DNA of 64,000 nucleotides from an uncultured Bacteroidales bacterium (GCA_902782465.1 CACZNH010000002.1:176998-240997); one strand, 5' to 3'; positions 16,539 to 25,478 are shown, counted from the first letter of the stretch. Translations and numbers: made by a program. Notes: generated from the sequence alone by a model not told the origin.

Positions 16539-18113
16539 ATGATACAGGAACTGCAACTCCGCGTCAGTCCGCGCACGGCGGCAAGCATGAGCGAAATCGT
16601 GCGCCATCTCGACAAGTATAACGACATACCTGCCCAGCGCATTCAGGGCGTGAGAATCCTCAAGCGCTCTATCGACGCCCGCCAGCGTCAGGTGGTGGTC
16701 AACCTCAAGATTCGTGTCTATGTTGATGAACCCATGACGCAGGACTACCTGGTGCCGCCTATCGACTACAAGCCCGTTGACGGCAAGCGTCAGGCAATCG
16801 TCGTGGGTATGGGCCCTGGCGGCTTGTTTGCGGCATTGCGGCTCATAGAACTGGGCATCAAGCCCATCGTGCTCGAGCGCGGCAAGGACGTGATGAACCG
16901 CCGCATCGATGCTTCACGCATCCAGCGCGAGGGTATCGTCGATCCCGAAAGCAACTACTGCTTTGGAGAGGGTGGGGCAGGAGCCTATAGCGACGGCAAA
17001 CTCTATACCCGCAGCAAGAAGCGCGGCTCGGTAGACCGCATCCTGGGCATCTTTGTCCAGCATGGTGCCCGCGAGGACATCCTCATCGATGCCCACCCCC
17101 ACATCGGCAGCGACAAGTTGCCCGGCGTCATCAAGGCGATGCGCGAGACCATCCTGCGTTGTGGCGGCGAGGTGCATTTCGAGACCCGCGTCACCCGCCT
17201 CATTGTCGAGGACAGCAAGGTCACTGGGGTAGAGACAGCATCGGGCGAGCATTTTGACGGTCCTGTCATTCTGGCAACGGGCCACTCGGCACGAGACGTC
17301 TATCAGATGCTCCACGACAGTGGCATAGCTATCGAGGCCAAGGGCATAGCCGTAGGTGTGCGCCTCGAGCATCCCCAGCGCATCATTGACCAGATTCAGT
17401 ACCACACCGTACTGGGGCGCGGTGATTATCTGCCTGCCGCAGAGTACAACTTTGTCACCCAGGTGGATCATCGAGGCGTGTATTCCTTCTGCATGTGTCC
17501 CGGCGGCTTTGTAGTGCCAGCCGTGAGCGAGACCGACGGCCTGGTGGTCAACGGCATGTCTCCCAGCAACCGCGGTTCGCATTGGGCTAACTCGGGCATG
17601 GTGGTTGAGATTCATCCCGAAGACTTGCCCGACCAATATAAGCAATATGGCGAACTGGCGATGATGATGTTCCAGCGTGACATGGAGCGGCGCGCCTTTG
17701 CCGAGGCGGGCAACACACTCATTGCCGGCGCCCAGCGCATGAAGGACTTTGTCGATGGCAAGCCCTCGCGCAATATCCCGCCATCGTCCTATCTGCCTGG
17801 CGTGCAGCCCTCAAGGCTCGACCTGTGGATGCCCCCCTTCGTTGCCAACCGTCTGCGCAAGGGCTTTAAGGTCTTTGGCAAGAACGCCCGCGGCTTCCTT
17901 ACCAACGACGCCATTGTCATCGGTGTTGAGACCCGCACCTCATCCCCCCTGCGCATTCCCCGCGACAACGAGACCCTGCACCATATCACCCTCGACGGCC
18001 TTTACCCCTGCGGTGAAGGGGCAGGCTACGCCGGCGGCATCGTCTCCAGCGCCATTGACGGCGAACGCTGTGCCGAAGCCCTGGCCACCACCATATTTCA
18101 CGCTGAGCCGTAA
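16539..18113 (+). CDS. FAD-dependent oxidoreductase (COG2509-like)
   Basis: A 524-residue flavoprotein. An N-terminal ferredoxin-like domain (about 1-65) precedes the Rossmann FAD-binding motif VVGMGPGGLFAA (glycines 90, 92, 95). A second conserved block contains CFGEGGAGAYSDGKLYTR, and the C-terminal ATG-type motif is PCGEGAGYAGGI. This layout fits the uncharacterised FAD-dependent dehydrogenases of COG2509, related to geranylgeranyl-reductase and HI0933-like proteins. The substrate is unknown. It is a stand-alone gene preceded by a heptamer array. Confidence 0.88.
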   Translation: MIQELQLRVSPRTAASMSEIVRHLDKYNDIPAQRIQGVRILKRSIDARQRQVVVNLKIRVYVDEPMTQDYLVPPIDYKPVDGKRQAIVVGMGPGGLFAALRLIELGIKPIVLERGKDVMNRRIDASRIQREGIVDPESNYCFGEGGAGAYSDGKLYTRSKKRGSVDRILGIFVQHGAREDILIDAHPHIGSDKLPGVIKAMRETILRCGGEVHFETRVTRLIVEDSKVTGVETASGEHFDGPVILATGHSARDVYQMLHDSGIAIEAKGIAVGVRLEHPQRIIDQIQYHTVLGRGDYLPAAEYNFVTQVDHRGVYSFCMCPGGFVVPAVSETDGLVVNGMSPSNRGSHWANSGMVVEIHPEDLPDQYKQYGELAMMMFQRDMERRAFAEAGNTLIAGAQRMKDFVDGKPSRNIPPSSYLPGVQPSRLDLWMPPFVANRLRKGFKVFGKNARGFLTNDAIVIGVETRTSSPLRIPRDNETLHHITLDGLYPCGEGAGYAGGIVSSAIDGERCAEALATTIFHAEP

Positions 18114-18183
18114 GACGCTAAGTTATTTATCATCAAATATTTGTTATGGCACACTCTCCTTAATGCCCGTTATCCAGCGAGTG

Positions 18184-19032
18184 TCAATGCCAGTTGCCTG
18201 ATAGCAGATAGTCAATCAATGTGGTCATATCGTGGATGTTGACCACACCATCGCCATCCACGTCACCATTGGAGAGGCTGTCAGCCGCGACATTCAGCAG
18301 GAGATCGGTTAGGGTGGTGACGTCGTCAATGCTCACGTGACCGTCGCAGTTCACGTCTCCGCTAATTATGATTGCACCTTCGTACTCTATCGGCTCCCCG
18401 TCGTTGTGGTCATAGACAATCCAGCCTTTGGCTCTCGCAGCAGCGACCTGATCAATAGAGCAAACGTTCATTTCGTTAATGTCTTGCTTGTTGACGACAA
18501 CCAATTCACCATTTTCCACTGTTGGCAGACTTGCTATCAGTTCATCCATCGCTTCTCCAGCGATTTGGTTGCCATAGCACACTAAACGGGTCAGTTTGGG
18601 ATTGTGTGCAAAATTGAGCGAAGTGAATAGATTGTTGGCACAAAGCACCTCCCACAACTCGGTATTGTACTGAAAATCCACTTCGGCAATCTCGTTATTG
18701 CAACAATCAACTCGCGTTGCGCCTTCGAAGATCTCTATCGATTGTATCGAATGATACTTCTGTATTGAAGTTTCCCCATTAAGATCCCATACTGCGTCCC
18801 AGCCGGCTTGTCTTTCATCCCGAGCCGTCATCTCTTCGAATGAGATAGAACCGTTCTTGTCGCTATCGACAGCGTCAAATAATCTTTTCCAAGCAGTATC
18901 GTTAGCGAATTCCACAAAATCAAGTGACCCATTTTTATCAATATCATGTTCAAAAAACCTGGTGTATTCCCTAGCATTGGCGGCAAGAGAGATTACCATG
19001 CCATAAAATAACAAAACTAAAAACCGTTTCAT
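18184..19032 (-). CDS. Secreted EF-hand protein with C-terminal dockerin
   Basis: A 282-residue exported protein. The signal peptide (MKRFLVLLFYGMVISLAANA) is followed by two canonical EF-hand calcium loops, DIDKNGSLDFVE (about 30-41) and DSDKNGSISFEE (about 56-67), a leucine-rich-like middle (LTRLVCYGNQI), and a dockerin pair at about 224-282 (DVNCDGHVSIDD, DVDGDGVVNIHD). Four predicted calcium sites suggest Ca-dependent folding or adhesion. An in-frame TTG at 19041 could also be read, but the ATG at 19032 starts the signal peptide. The function is unrecognised. Confidence 0.8.
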   Translation of the reverse strand: MKRFLVLLFYGMVISLAANAREYTRFFEHDIDKNGSLDFVEFANDTAWKRLFDAVDSDKNGSISFEEMTARDERQAGWDAVWDLNGETSIQKYHSIQSIEIFEGATRVDCCNNEIAEVDFQYNTELWEVLCANNLFTSLNFAHNPKLTRLVCYGNQIAGEAMDELIASLPTVENGELVVVNKQDINEMNVCSIDQVAAARAKGWIVYDHNDGEPIEYEGAIIISGDVNCDGHVSIDDVTTLTDLLLNVAADSLSNGDVDGDGVVNIHDMTTLIDYLLSGNWH

Positions 19033-19099
19033 CTGTATCAAGTTTATATTAAATAATTAGTTGTTTCTTGTATCTCAAAAAATGCTCTATCGTTGGCGC

Positions 19100-20344
19100 T
19101 CAGTTGCTGTTGAGCAGGGTGTCAATTAGGGTGGTGACGTCGTTGACGTTGACCTCACCGTCGCTGTCGCAGTCGCCGTTTGGGATAGCGGAGGCAGTGC
19201 TGCTCAGCAGGGCGTCGACCAGGGTGGTGACGTCGTCGACGTTGACCTTACCGTCGCAGTTCACGTCTCCAATCAACTTGAGGCAGATGACCACGTCCTG
19301 GGCCGGCATGGTGAGGACCCATGTGTCAGAACCCTTGTATCTAAGTTTGCCGCCACTGACCCATAGTTCAGCGTTAGCTTTCAGTATTCTGCCGTTCACA
19401 CTAAGAAAAAGTTCCGTTCCCTGATTAGCACCAGCATATACAGTGTCGTTATATGTCATACCAAAACCGCTATCCATATTTTTTTTGACCGTAACACCAC
19501 CAGCGCCCGAAATTTTGTAGCCTCTAGTTATCATTTCGCTGGTATAGTCTCCACTGAGGTTTTCACCGTCACAATCACCAGCATAATAATTGCTGTAAAC
19601 GTACTTAAAAATTTTCAAATGATCGATGGTTTCGCTATATAATGCAACAATAGTATTATATCCATAATCGGCAGTGACCTGACCAAGCATGAGACAACCT
19701 GTAATCAAGCCTCCTGCAGCAGCTTCGGCGACAAAACCACCCACGTAGGCAGATCCAGTCACATCGCCCATATTAGTACAGTTTTGAACATCTCCAACAT
19801 ATCCCAGTCTAGCACAGATACCTCCAACTGTTCTTGTACCAGAAACATCTGCCATATTAACACAATTGTATATACGTCCGTCACAGGTCTCGGCTATACT
19901 GCCAACATGAGTAGTGCCTTTGAACACGCAATTCGGGCCAACAACAATGTTGCTAATGCTGCCATGCCGTCCAATATACCCAAATAAACCTACCAGCAAT
20001 TGATTAGTTGCTGATTTGTCGATGACCACATTGTCAATCATATGGCCATTGCCATGAATAATGCCATTGAAAGGTTTCGCACTAAACCATCCAATCATCT
20101 GATATTCAATGCCGCTGAAATCAAGATTAGATGTGAGTTCAAAATATTTGGAATTATAGCTGTTCCCGTTATTAACATCGTTGGCGATCTGGAGCCAATG
20201 TTCGGGCGTTGAGATAATGTACGGGTCGTCATGAAATCCGCTTCCGCCTCCGAAAGCGCTGTCGGCCCACAGCGAAGCGGGCATGGTGAGGAGCGTGGCC
20301 ACGGTGATGGCGAATGTTCTCCAGAATGTCTGCTTGGTTGTCAT
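19100..20344 (-). CDS. Secreted GLUG-repeat protein with C-terminal dockerin
   Basis: A 414-residue exported protein. The signal peptide ends near SLWAD; a GGGSGFHDDPYIISTPEHW start is typical of GLUG-motif proteins. GLUG-type beta-helix repeats at about 105-215 (GSISNIVVGPNC, TRTVGGICARLG, SAYVGGFVAEAA) are followed by a small beta domain and a dockerin pair at about 355-414. GLUG proteins are usually surface adhesins. The frame extends 44 codons upstream into the XRE gene, but the signal peptide fixes the start at 20344. It follows the XRE gene by 44 bases and may share its transcript. Confidence 0.82.
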   Translation of the reverse strand: MTTKQTFWRTFAITVATLLTMPASLWADSAFGGGSGFHDDPYIISTPEHWLQIANDVNNGNSYNSKYFELTSNLDFSGIEYQMIGWFSAKPFNGIIHGNGHMIDNVVIDKSATNQLLVGLFGYIGRHGSISNIVVGPNCVFKGTTHVGSIAETCDGRIYNCVNMADVSGTRTVGGICARLGYVGDVQNCTNMGDVTGSAYVGGFVAEAAAGGLITGCLMLGQVTADYGYNTIVALYSETIDHLKIFKYVYSNYYAGDCDGENLSGDYTSEMITRGYKISGAGGVTVKKNMDSGFGMTYNDTVYAGANQGTELFLSVNGRILKANAELWVSGGKLRYKGSDTWVLTMPAQDVVICLKLIGDVNCDGKVNVDDVTTLVDALLSSTASAIPNGDCDSDGEVNVNDVTTLIDTLLNSN

Positions 20345-20388
20345 AAAAATGTTGATGAAATTAATTGGATAATAAAAATGTGATAGAA

Positions 20389-20643
20389 TTATTGAGGTTC
20401 CAGGAGGTCGATGTCGAGGGTGAGCGAAATCAAGGCTAACGTCGAGAGCGTGAAATTGTGCTTGCCGTTGAGCCAACGCGACACCACGCCCTGTGAATGG
20501 TTGATGAGGGCAGCGAAGTCCTTGTGCGACATCTCGCGCTCAAACAGTTCCCTATTCACACGGTGAGCAATCCGCTTGGACATCTCATGCATGAGCTGCT
20601 CCTGCCTTGCCTGAATCTCTTCTTGTGACATCTGTTTTACCAT
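20389..20643 (-). CDS. Small XRE-family helix-turn-helix regulator
   Basis: An 84-residue protein with a Cro/CI-type HTH at about residues 37-62 (MSHKDFAALINHSQGVVSRWLNG), resembling HigA/antitoxin-type regulators. No toxin-like small ORF was found beside it. A -7 box at 20663-20670 lies upstream. It may control its own message together with the GLUG-dockerin gene downstream. The second ATG (residue 5) is an alternative start. Confidence 0.85.
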   Translation of the reverse strand: MVKQMSQEEIQARQEQLMHEMSKRIAHRVNRELFEREMSHKDFAALINHSQGVVSRWLNGKHNFTLSTLALISLTLDIDLLEPQ

Positions 20644-20951
20644 ATTCCTTATTTTTGTGATGCAAAGTTATAAGAAATCCATGGAGTAATTGCTATAAAT
20701 GACAAAATAATTTCATTAAACGGCAATTATTTAACCTTTGATAACAATATTTTACTAAAATACACAAAACCATATTAAGAATAATTCTGGAACAAAAACA
20801 GAGGAAAACTGTAGTTGTAGTTCCATTAAGTCACTTTTGATTGAATAAATTTAGCCATGAAGTGTAATTTTTTGCCTGTTGGACACAATATGGCGTGCTT
20901 TTTGCAGTTAATGATGCGATTAAGGTTTATATTTAAACAGATGACACTATT
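20644..20951. other. AT-rich spacer between divergent genes
   Basis: About 308 bases without a gene. It holds the -7 box of the XRE gene at 20663-20670; the rest is AT-rich. No confident plus-strand TAnnTTTG box for the SIMPL gene was found, and no repeat or RNA gene was recognised. Confidence 0.6.
20663..20670 (-). promoter_or_regulatory. -7 box of the XRE gene
   Basis: The minus strand reads TAACTTTG about 20 bases upstream of the ATG at 20643. No -33 TTTG at the expected distance. Confidence 0.5.
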
Positions 20952-21653
20952 ATGAAAGAGAAAATGATCATTTCGTCAGCCCTCATCGCGCTGAGTGTAT
21001 TCTGCTTGGGCTGGTTCATCAAGGCTGGTATTGATGATTTTGCAAGCAAGGACCGCAAGGTCACTGTTAAGGGTCTCGCTGAGCAGGAAGTGCAGGCCGA
21101 CAAGGTGACGTGGCCCATCGTCTCTAAAGAGGTGGGTAACGACCTGCCGGGTCTGTATGACCGCATCGCTGCCACTCAGTCCAAAATCAAGGCTTTCTTG
21201 ATTAAGGGTGGTGTCAAGGAGGACGAAATCAGCCTCAATGCCCCGCAGGTGGTCGACTTGACCGCTCGTGAGTATGAGACCAACAAGGCCTACCGCTACA
21301 TCGTGACCTCGGTGCTTACCGTGACGAGCAAGAATGTAGACCAGGTGCGTCAACTCATCGCCAAGCAGGGCGACCTCTTGCGTGAGGGTGTGGCCATCAC
21401 CGGCGACAGCTATGAGAATCAGATACGATATGAGTTTGTCGCCTTCAAGGAGATGAAGCCCAAGATGATGCAGGAGGCCATCGAGAATGCCCAGACCACT
21501 GCCGAGCAGTTTGCCAAGAACTCCCACAGCAAACTCAACAAAATCGTGAGTGCCGATCAGGGCCAGTTCTCCATCGACAACCGCGACGAGTACACCCCGT
21601 GGATTAAGAAAGTGCGCGTTGTCACCACCGTCACCTATTCACTCAAGGACTGA
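20952..21653 (+). CDS. SIMPL domain (DUF541) membrane-anchored protein
   Basis: A 233-residue protein with an N-terminal membrane anchor or uncleaved signal (about 5-25) and a SIMPL/DUF541 domain ([20 protein letters not shown]). SIMPL proteins are periplasmic, form ring-like oligomers in some species, and have been tied to stress and signalling, but the function is not settled. It is a single gene followed by a strong terminator at 21690. Confidence 0.85.
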   Translation: MKEKMIISSALIALSVFCLGWFIKAGIDDFASKDRKVTVKGLAEQEVQADKVTWPIVSKEVGNDLPGLYDRIAATQSKIKAFLIKGGVKEDEISLNAPQVVDLTAREYETNKAYRYIVTSVLTVTSKNVDQVRQLIAKQGDLLREGVAITGDSYENQIRYEFVAFKEMKPKMMQEAIENAQTTAEQFAKNSHSKLNKIVSADQGQFSIDNRDEYTPWIKKVRVVTTVTYSLKD

Positions 21654-21689
21654 CGCTCATTGGTTCATGAAACAATTCAGTTTTCCTAT

Positions 21690-21727
21690 AAATCCAGTTG
21701 TTTTATCATTACAACTGGATTTTTTTG
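21690..21727 (+). terminator. Rho-independent terminator of the SIMPL gene
   Basis: A 12-base perfect stem AAATCCAGTTGT / ACAACTGGATTT with a 9-base loop, followed by a run of T. It lies 36 bases after the stop at 21653. Confidence 0.9.
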
Positions 21728-21735
21728 TACTTTTG
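21728..21735 (+). promoter_or_regulatory. -7 box of the mtnN-luxS operon
   Basis: TACTTTTG directly after the SIMPL terminator and 30 bases before the mtnN ATG. No -33 TTTG at normal spacing. Confidence 0.5.
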
Positions 21736-21765
21736 CAGCAAAATTTCTAGACACATTTTAAAGGT

Positions 21766-22446
21766 ATGAAGATTGGAATCATTGTGGCGATGCGTAAGGA
21801 GCTGGATCTGCTCTTGCCGTTGCTGCACGACAGCGAGGAGAGCTGCATGAGCGGCTTTGAGTTCCACTGTGGCAAGATGGGTGGTCATGACGTGATGGTG
21901 ATGCAGTGCGGCATCGGCAAGGTGAATGCCGCGATGGGCGCATTGATGCTCGTCAACCATTTTGCTCCCAATTTTGTGATTAACAGCGGCGTTGCCGGCG
22001 GTGCTGACAAGTCTGTCAATGTCATGGATGTGGTGGCCGGTGCACGTGTCGCTTATCATGACGTGTGGTGCGGCCCCGAGAGCGAGTTGGGTAGGGTACA
22101 GGGCTTGCCCCTCTATTTCGAGGGAGCCTCACGCCTGCTTGAGCTCTTGCCTGAACGTGAAGACATCCACAAGGGCCTGATTTGCTCCGGTGACCAGTTC
22201 ATCGACAAGATGGAAGACGTGAACCGCATCAAGGGCAACTTCCCCGAAGCGCTGGCGGTGGATATGGAATCGGGCGCTATAGCCCAGGTATGCCACCTGT
22301 GCAAGGTGCCTTTCATGGCACTGCGTGTCATCAGCGACTCGCCCGGTGCCAGTCATGACAACACCAAGCAGTATATGGACTTCTGGACCGATGCCCCGCA
22401 AGAGACCTTCAAAATCCTTAAAGACCTCATCTCCAAACTAAACTGA
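21766..22446 (+). CDS. mtnN: 5'-methylthioadenosine/S-adenosylhomocysteine nucleosidase
   Basis: Hydrolyses MTA and SAH, releasing adenine; from SAH it makes S-ribosylhomocysteine, the substrate of LuxS encoded next. The 226-residue protein has the start IGIIVAMRKELDLL with Glu12, the INSGVAGG motif, VDMESGAIAQVC with Glu168 and the catalytic aspartate Asp191 in ISDSPG. The length is normal. Its stop codon TGA is part of the first unit of the heptamer array that separates it from luxS. The two genes form a complete SAH detoxification and AI-2 pathway. Confidence 0.95.
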   Translation: MKIGIIVAMRKELDLLLPLLHDSEESCMSGFEFHCGKMGGHDVMVMQCGIGKVNAAMGALMLVNHFAPNFVINSGVAGGADKSVNVMDVVAGARVAYHDVWCGPESELGRVQGLPLYFEGASRLLELLPEREDIHKGLICSGDQFIDKMEDVNRIKGNFPEALAVDMESGAIAQVCHLCKVPFMALRVISDSPGASHDNTKQYMDFWTDAPQETFKILKDLISKLN

Positions 22447-22531
22447 CAACTGAAAACTGAAAACTGACAACTGAAAACTGAAAACTGAAAACTGAAAACT
22501 GACAACTGACAACTGAAAACTGACAACTGAA
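22441..22531 (+). repeat. Heptamer array D (13 units)
   Basis: Thirteen consecutive 7-base units of AACTGAA or AACTGAC in perfect register, running from the last Asn codon and stop of mtnN to one base before the luxS ATG. TGA occurs in every unit and so in all three frames. It is the longest array in the window. Confidence 0.95.
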
Positions 22532-22532
22532 T

Positions 22533-23015
22533 ATGGAAAAAATCGATAGTTTCAAGATTGACCACACCAGGTTGCTGCGTGGCATCTACGTTTCCCGTAA
22601 GGATTACCTGAGCGGTGGCGATGTGATTACCACTTTTGACATTCGCATGAAGTTGCCCAACCGTGAGCCTGCCGTGAGCCAGAGTGCCTTGCACACCATT
22701 GAGCATCTGGCAGCAACCTATCTGCGCAACCATCCCGTGTGGGGCGACAAGGTTATTTATTGGGGACCCATGGGCTGCTGCACAGGCAATTACCTCTTGC
22801 TCAAGGGCGACCTCACGAGCCGTGACATTGTGCCCCTGATGCAGGAACTGTTCAAGTGGATTACCGAGTTTGACGGCGACATTCCCGGTGCCAATGCCCA
22901 CGACTGTGGCAACTACATGCTCAACAACCTGCCCATGGCCAAATGGGAGGCCCGCAAGTACTATGTCGAAGTCCTGCAGGACATCAAGGAAGAAAACCTT
23001 GTCTATCCCGACTGA
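22533..23015 (+). CDS. luxS: S-ribosylhomocysteine lyase
   Basis: Cleaves S-ribosylhomocysteine into homocysteine and DPD, the precursor of autoinducer-2. The 160-residue protein carries the metal ligands His54 and His58 (HTIEH) and Cys125 (HDCGNY), and the catalytic Cys in GCCTG (about 82). All key residues are present. It is co-oriented with mtnN and separated from it only by heptamer array D. A strong terminator follows. Confidence 0.97.
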   Translation: MEKIDSFKIDHTRLLRGIYVSRKDYLSGGDVITTFDIRMKLPNREPAVSQSALHTIEHLAATYLRNHPVWGDKVIYWGPMGCCTGNYLLLKGDLTSRDIVPLMQELFKWITEFDGDIPGANAHDCGNYMLNNLPMAKWEARKYYVEVLQDIKEENLVYPD

Positions 23016-23034
23016 ATCCCATCGTAATGGCTAT

Positions 23035-23074
23035 AATAAATTGGGGTGCGAAATTACTCGCACCCCAATTTATT
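23035..23074. terminator. Bidirectional terminator between luxS and ackA
   Basis: A 16-base perfect stem (AATAAATTGGGGTGCG and its complement) with an 8-base loop. A- and T-rich ends on both sides suit termination of luxS (+) and ackA (-), whose 3' ends face each other. Confidence 0.9.
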
Positions 23075-23102
23075 AGTATAATTCGCGTTATTCGAAGTTG
23101 AA

Positions 23103-24317
23103 TTACGGCTCGCGGCCCTCAATGATGGCTTCGGTGTCGTGGGCAATCATGTACTCCTCGTCGGTGAGCACAACAACCACCTTGACCTTGCTGTCGGGGG
23201 TGCTGATTTCGCCTTCCTTGCCACGCCACAGCGTGTCGTTCAGTTCCTCGTCAATCTTCACGCCCAGGTAGGACAGCTGGCGGCAAACGCGCTTGCGGGT
23301 CTGGAACTGGTTCTCACCAACACCGCCGGTAAAGGCGATGATGTCCACACCGTTCAGCTCGGCTGCATAGGCGCCGATGGTCTTCAGGATGCGCAGCTCA
23401 TACATGTCCAGAGCCAGCTGTGCACGCTCGTTGTGGTCCTTCTCGGCAGCATCAACCACGTCGCGCATGTCGCTGCTCAGTCCGGTAATGCCCAGTACAC
23501 CGCTCTTCTTGTTGATGATGTTGAGCATCTCCTTGGGACTCAGGTTGTACTTCTCCATGAGGAAGAGCAATGCACCCGGGTCAACGTCACCCGAGCGGGT
23601 ACCCATCATTAGACCCTCGGTGGGGGTGAGGCCCATCGTGGTGTCGATGCTCTTGCCTTCCTTGATGGCGCTGATGCTGGCACCGTTGCCGATGTGGCAG
23701 CAGATGATGCGCTTGCCCTCGGGGGTAGTGCCCAGCATTTCACACACGCGCTGTGCAATGAAGCGGTGGCTCGTGCCGTGGAAACCGTAGCGGCGCACAT
23801 GGTCGGTGGTGTAATACTCCATGGGCAGCGGATACATAAAGGCCTTCTTGGGCATCGTCTGGTGGAAGGCGGTGTCAAACACTGCTACCTGGGGGACACC
23901 GGGCAATACGGCCTCGATGGCCTCGATTCCGGCCATGTTCACGGGATTGTGGAGCGGGGCGATACCGTAGCACTCGCGAATCATGTCCTTCACCTCGTCG
24001 GTGATGAGGACGCTGCGGCTGAATTTCTCGCCGCCATGTACCACGCGGTGACCAACGGCGTCAATCTCCTTCAGGTCCTTGATGCAACCATACTCGGGAT
24101 TTACCAGGGCATCCAGGATGGCCTTGATGGCACCCTTGTGGTCGGTAAGACCCAGGTCGATGTTCTTCTTGCTGCCGTCGTCAAATTTGAGCTTGATAAA
24201 GCCGTCAGGCAGACCGATTTTTTCTACACCGCCCTCAGCCAGGGTCTTGTTCTCCTTAATCTCAATGAGTTTATACTTGGCAGAGCTGCTGCCGCAATTC
24301 AAAACTAAAATATTCAT
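23103..24317 (-). CDS. ackA: Acetate kinase
   Basis: Converts acetyl phosphate and ADP to acetate and ATP, the ATP-yielding step of acetate fermentation. The 404-residue protein has the ASKHA start ILVLNCGSSSAKYKLIE, HRVVHGGEKF, CHIGNGASI, the GLTPTEGLMMGTRSGDVDP signature and FTGGVGEN. The length is standard. It is downstream of pta on the same strand, separated by heptamer array L. Confidence 0.97.
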   Translation of the reverse strand: MNILVLNCGSSSAKYKLIEIKENKTLAEGGVEKIGLPDGFIKLKFDDGSKKNIDLGLTDHKGAIKAILDALVNPEYGCIKDLKEIDAVGHRVVHGGEKFSRSVLITDEVKDMIRECYGIAPLHNPVNMAGIEAIEAVLPGVPQVAVFDTAFHQTMPKKAFMYPLPMEYYTTDHVRRYGFHGTSHRFIAQRVCEMLGTTPEGKRIICCHIGNGASISAIKEGKSIDTTMGLTPTEGLMMGTRSGDVDPGALLFLMEKYNLSPKEMLNIINKKSGVLGITGLSSDMRDVVDAAEKDHNERAQLALDMYELRILKTIGAYAAELNGVDIIAFTGGVGENQFQTRKRVCRQLSYLGVKIDEELNDTLWRGKEGEISTPDSKVKVVVVLTDEEYMIAHDTEAIIEGREP

Positions 24318-24318
24318 A

Positions 24319-24346
24319 TAATTATCAATTATCTATTATCTTATAT
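24319..24346 (-). repeat. Short ATAATTA-type heptamer stretch before ackA
   Basis: Three to four loose 7-base units (TCAATTA, TCTATTA, TCTTATA on the plus strand) sit just upstream of the ackA ATG. In the ackA sense they contain TAA, TAG and TGA. Confidence 0.5.
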
Positions 24347-24353
24347 ATAAAAT

Positions 24354-24409
24354 CTAACGCCTAACGCCTAACGCCTAAAGCCTAAAACCTAACGCCTAAC
24401 GCCTAAAGC
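24354..24409 (-). repeat. Heptamer array L (8 units)
   Basis: Eight exact 7-base units on the plus strand, CTAACGC with variants CTAAAGC and CTAAAAC, then two degenerate units that run into the end of the pta frame. In the ackA sense each unit contains TTAG. Confidence 0.9.
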
Positions 24410-24412
24410 CTC

Positions 24413-25423
24413 TTACCTATTAATCGCCTGGTTGCAGGTCAGGATAACGGTGCGGTAGATGTCGTCCTCGTTGCACCCGCGTGACAGGTCGTTGACGGGA
24501 GCGGCAAGACCTTGCAGGACGGGGCCCACAGCCTTGGCTCCGGCGATGCGCTGCACCAGCTTGTAGGCGATGTTGCCCACACCCAGGTCGGGGAACACGA
24601 GCACGTTAGCGTTACCGGCGATGTCACTACCGGGAGCCTTGCTGGCACCCACGCTGGGAACGATGGCGGCATCAGCCTGCAGCTCGCCGTCAATCTTCAG
24701 GTTGGGGTTCATCTCCTTAGCGAGACGGGTAGCTTCAACAACTTTGTCGACGCGTTCATGCTTGGCGCTGCCCTTGGTCGAGAAACTCAGCATGGCAATC
24801 TTGGGATCGTCGATTTCGGCAAGGGCACGGGCGGTACGGTCGGCGCTCACGGCAATCTGTGCCAGCTGCTGTGCGTCGGGGTCGGGCACCACGGCGCAGT
24901 CGGCAAACACCATCACGCCGTTGTGGCCGTAGGGCGAGCCCTCGGGCAGCAGCATCAGGAAAGCACCGCTCACTGTGCTGATGCCGGGAGCGGTCTTCAG
25001 TACCTGGAAGGCGGCACGCAGCACGTTGCCCGTGGTGTTCATTGCACCGGCAACCTGACCGTCGGCATCACCGTTCTTGATGAGCAGGCAACCCAGATAC
25101 AGCGGGTCGAGCACCTTCTTGCGGGCATCCTCGATGGTCACACCCTTAGCCTTGCGCAGCTCGTAATAGAGCTGGGCATATTTCTCGACAGCCTCGGCAT
25201 CGTTGGGGTTGATAACCGTTGCCTTGTCGATGTTCTTGAGTCCCAGTTCAGCGGCCTTGGCAAGGATTTCGTCCTTGTTGCCAATGAAGTACACGTCGGC
25301 GATGCCGTCGGCAATGATGCGGTCGGCGGCCGTCATGGTGCGGGGTTCAGTACTCTCAGGGAGAACGATGCGCTGCCTCTTGGCAATCGCGTTGCTTTTC
25401 AGCTTCTCAAATAAAGGTTCCAT
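24413..25423 (-). CDS. pta: Phosphate acetyltransferase
   Basis: Interconverts acetyl-CoA and acetyl phosphate, feeding ackA. The 336-residue protein is the short class I form without the N-terminal regulatory domain. It shows the start MEPLFEKLKSNAIAKRQRIVLPE, the VFPDLGVGNIAYKLVQR block and the GPVLQGLAAPVNDLSRG motif. An open frame extends 33 codons upstream, but the start at 25423 fits the family and lies downstream of a -7 box at 25479. Confidence 0.96.
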   Translation of the reverse strand: MEPLFEKLKSNAIAKRQRIVLPESTEPRTMTAADRIIADGIADVYFIGNKDEILAKAAELGLKNIDKATVINPNDAEAVEKYAQLYYELRKAKGVTIEDARKKVLDPLYLGCLLIKNGDADGQVAGAMNTTGNVLRAAFQVLKTAPGISTVSGAFLMLLPEGSPYGHNGVMVFADCAVVPDPDAQQLAQIAVSADRTARALAEIDDPKIAMLSFSTKGSAKHERVDKVVEATRLAKEMNPNLKIDGELQADAAIVPSVGASKAPGSDIAGNANVLVFPDLGVGNIAYKLVQRIAGAKAVGPVLQGLAAPVNDLSRGCNEDDIYRTVILTCNQAINR

Positions 25424-25478
25424 GTTTGATTTTTGATAGTATTTTAGGAAAACTGATTTGAAATAGATTTTGTTGCCC

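Noticed and set aside
20389-20643. Toxin-antitoxin pair around the XRE gene
   Set aside because: The neighbouring gene is a secreted GLUG protein and no small toxin-like frame was found on either side.
22441-22531. CRISPR array
   Set aside because: Units are 7 bases without spacers and no cas genes are present.
22353-22901. Antisense frame with repeated Gln-Leu-Ser-Val-Phe-Ser peptides
   Set aside because: The peptide is produced by reading the heptamer array backwards; stops are absent on that strand by construction.
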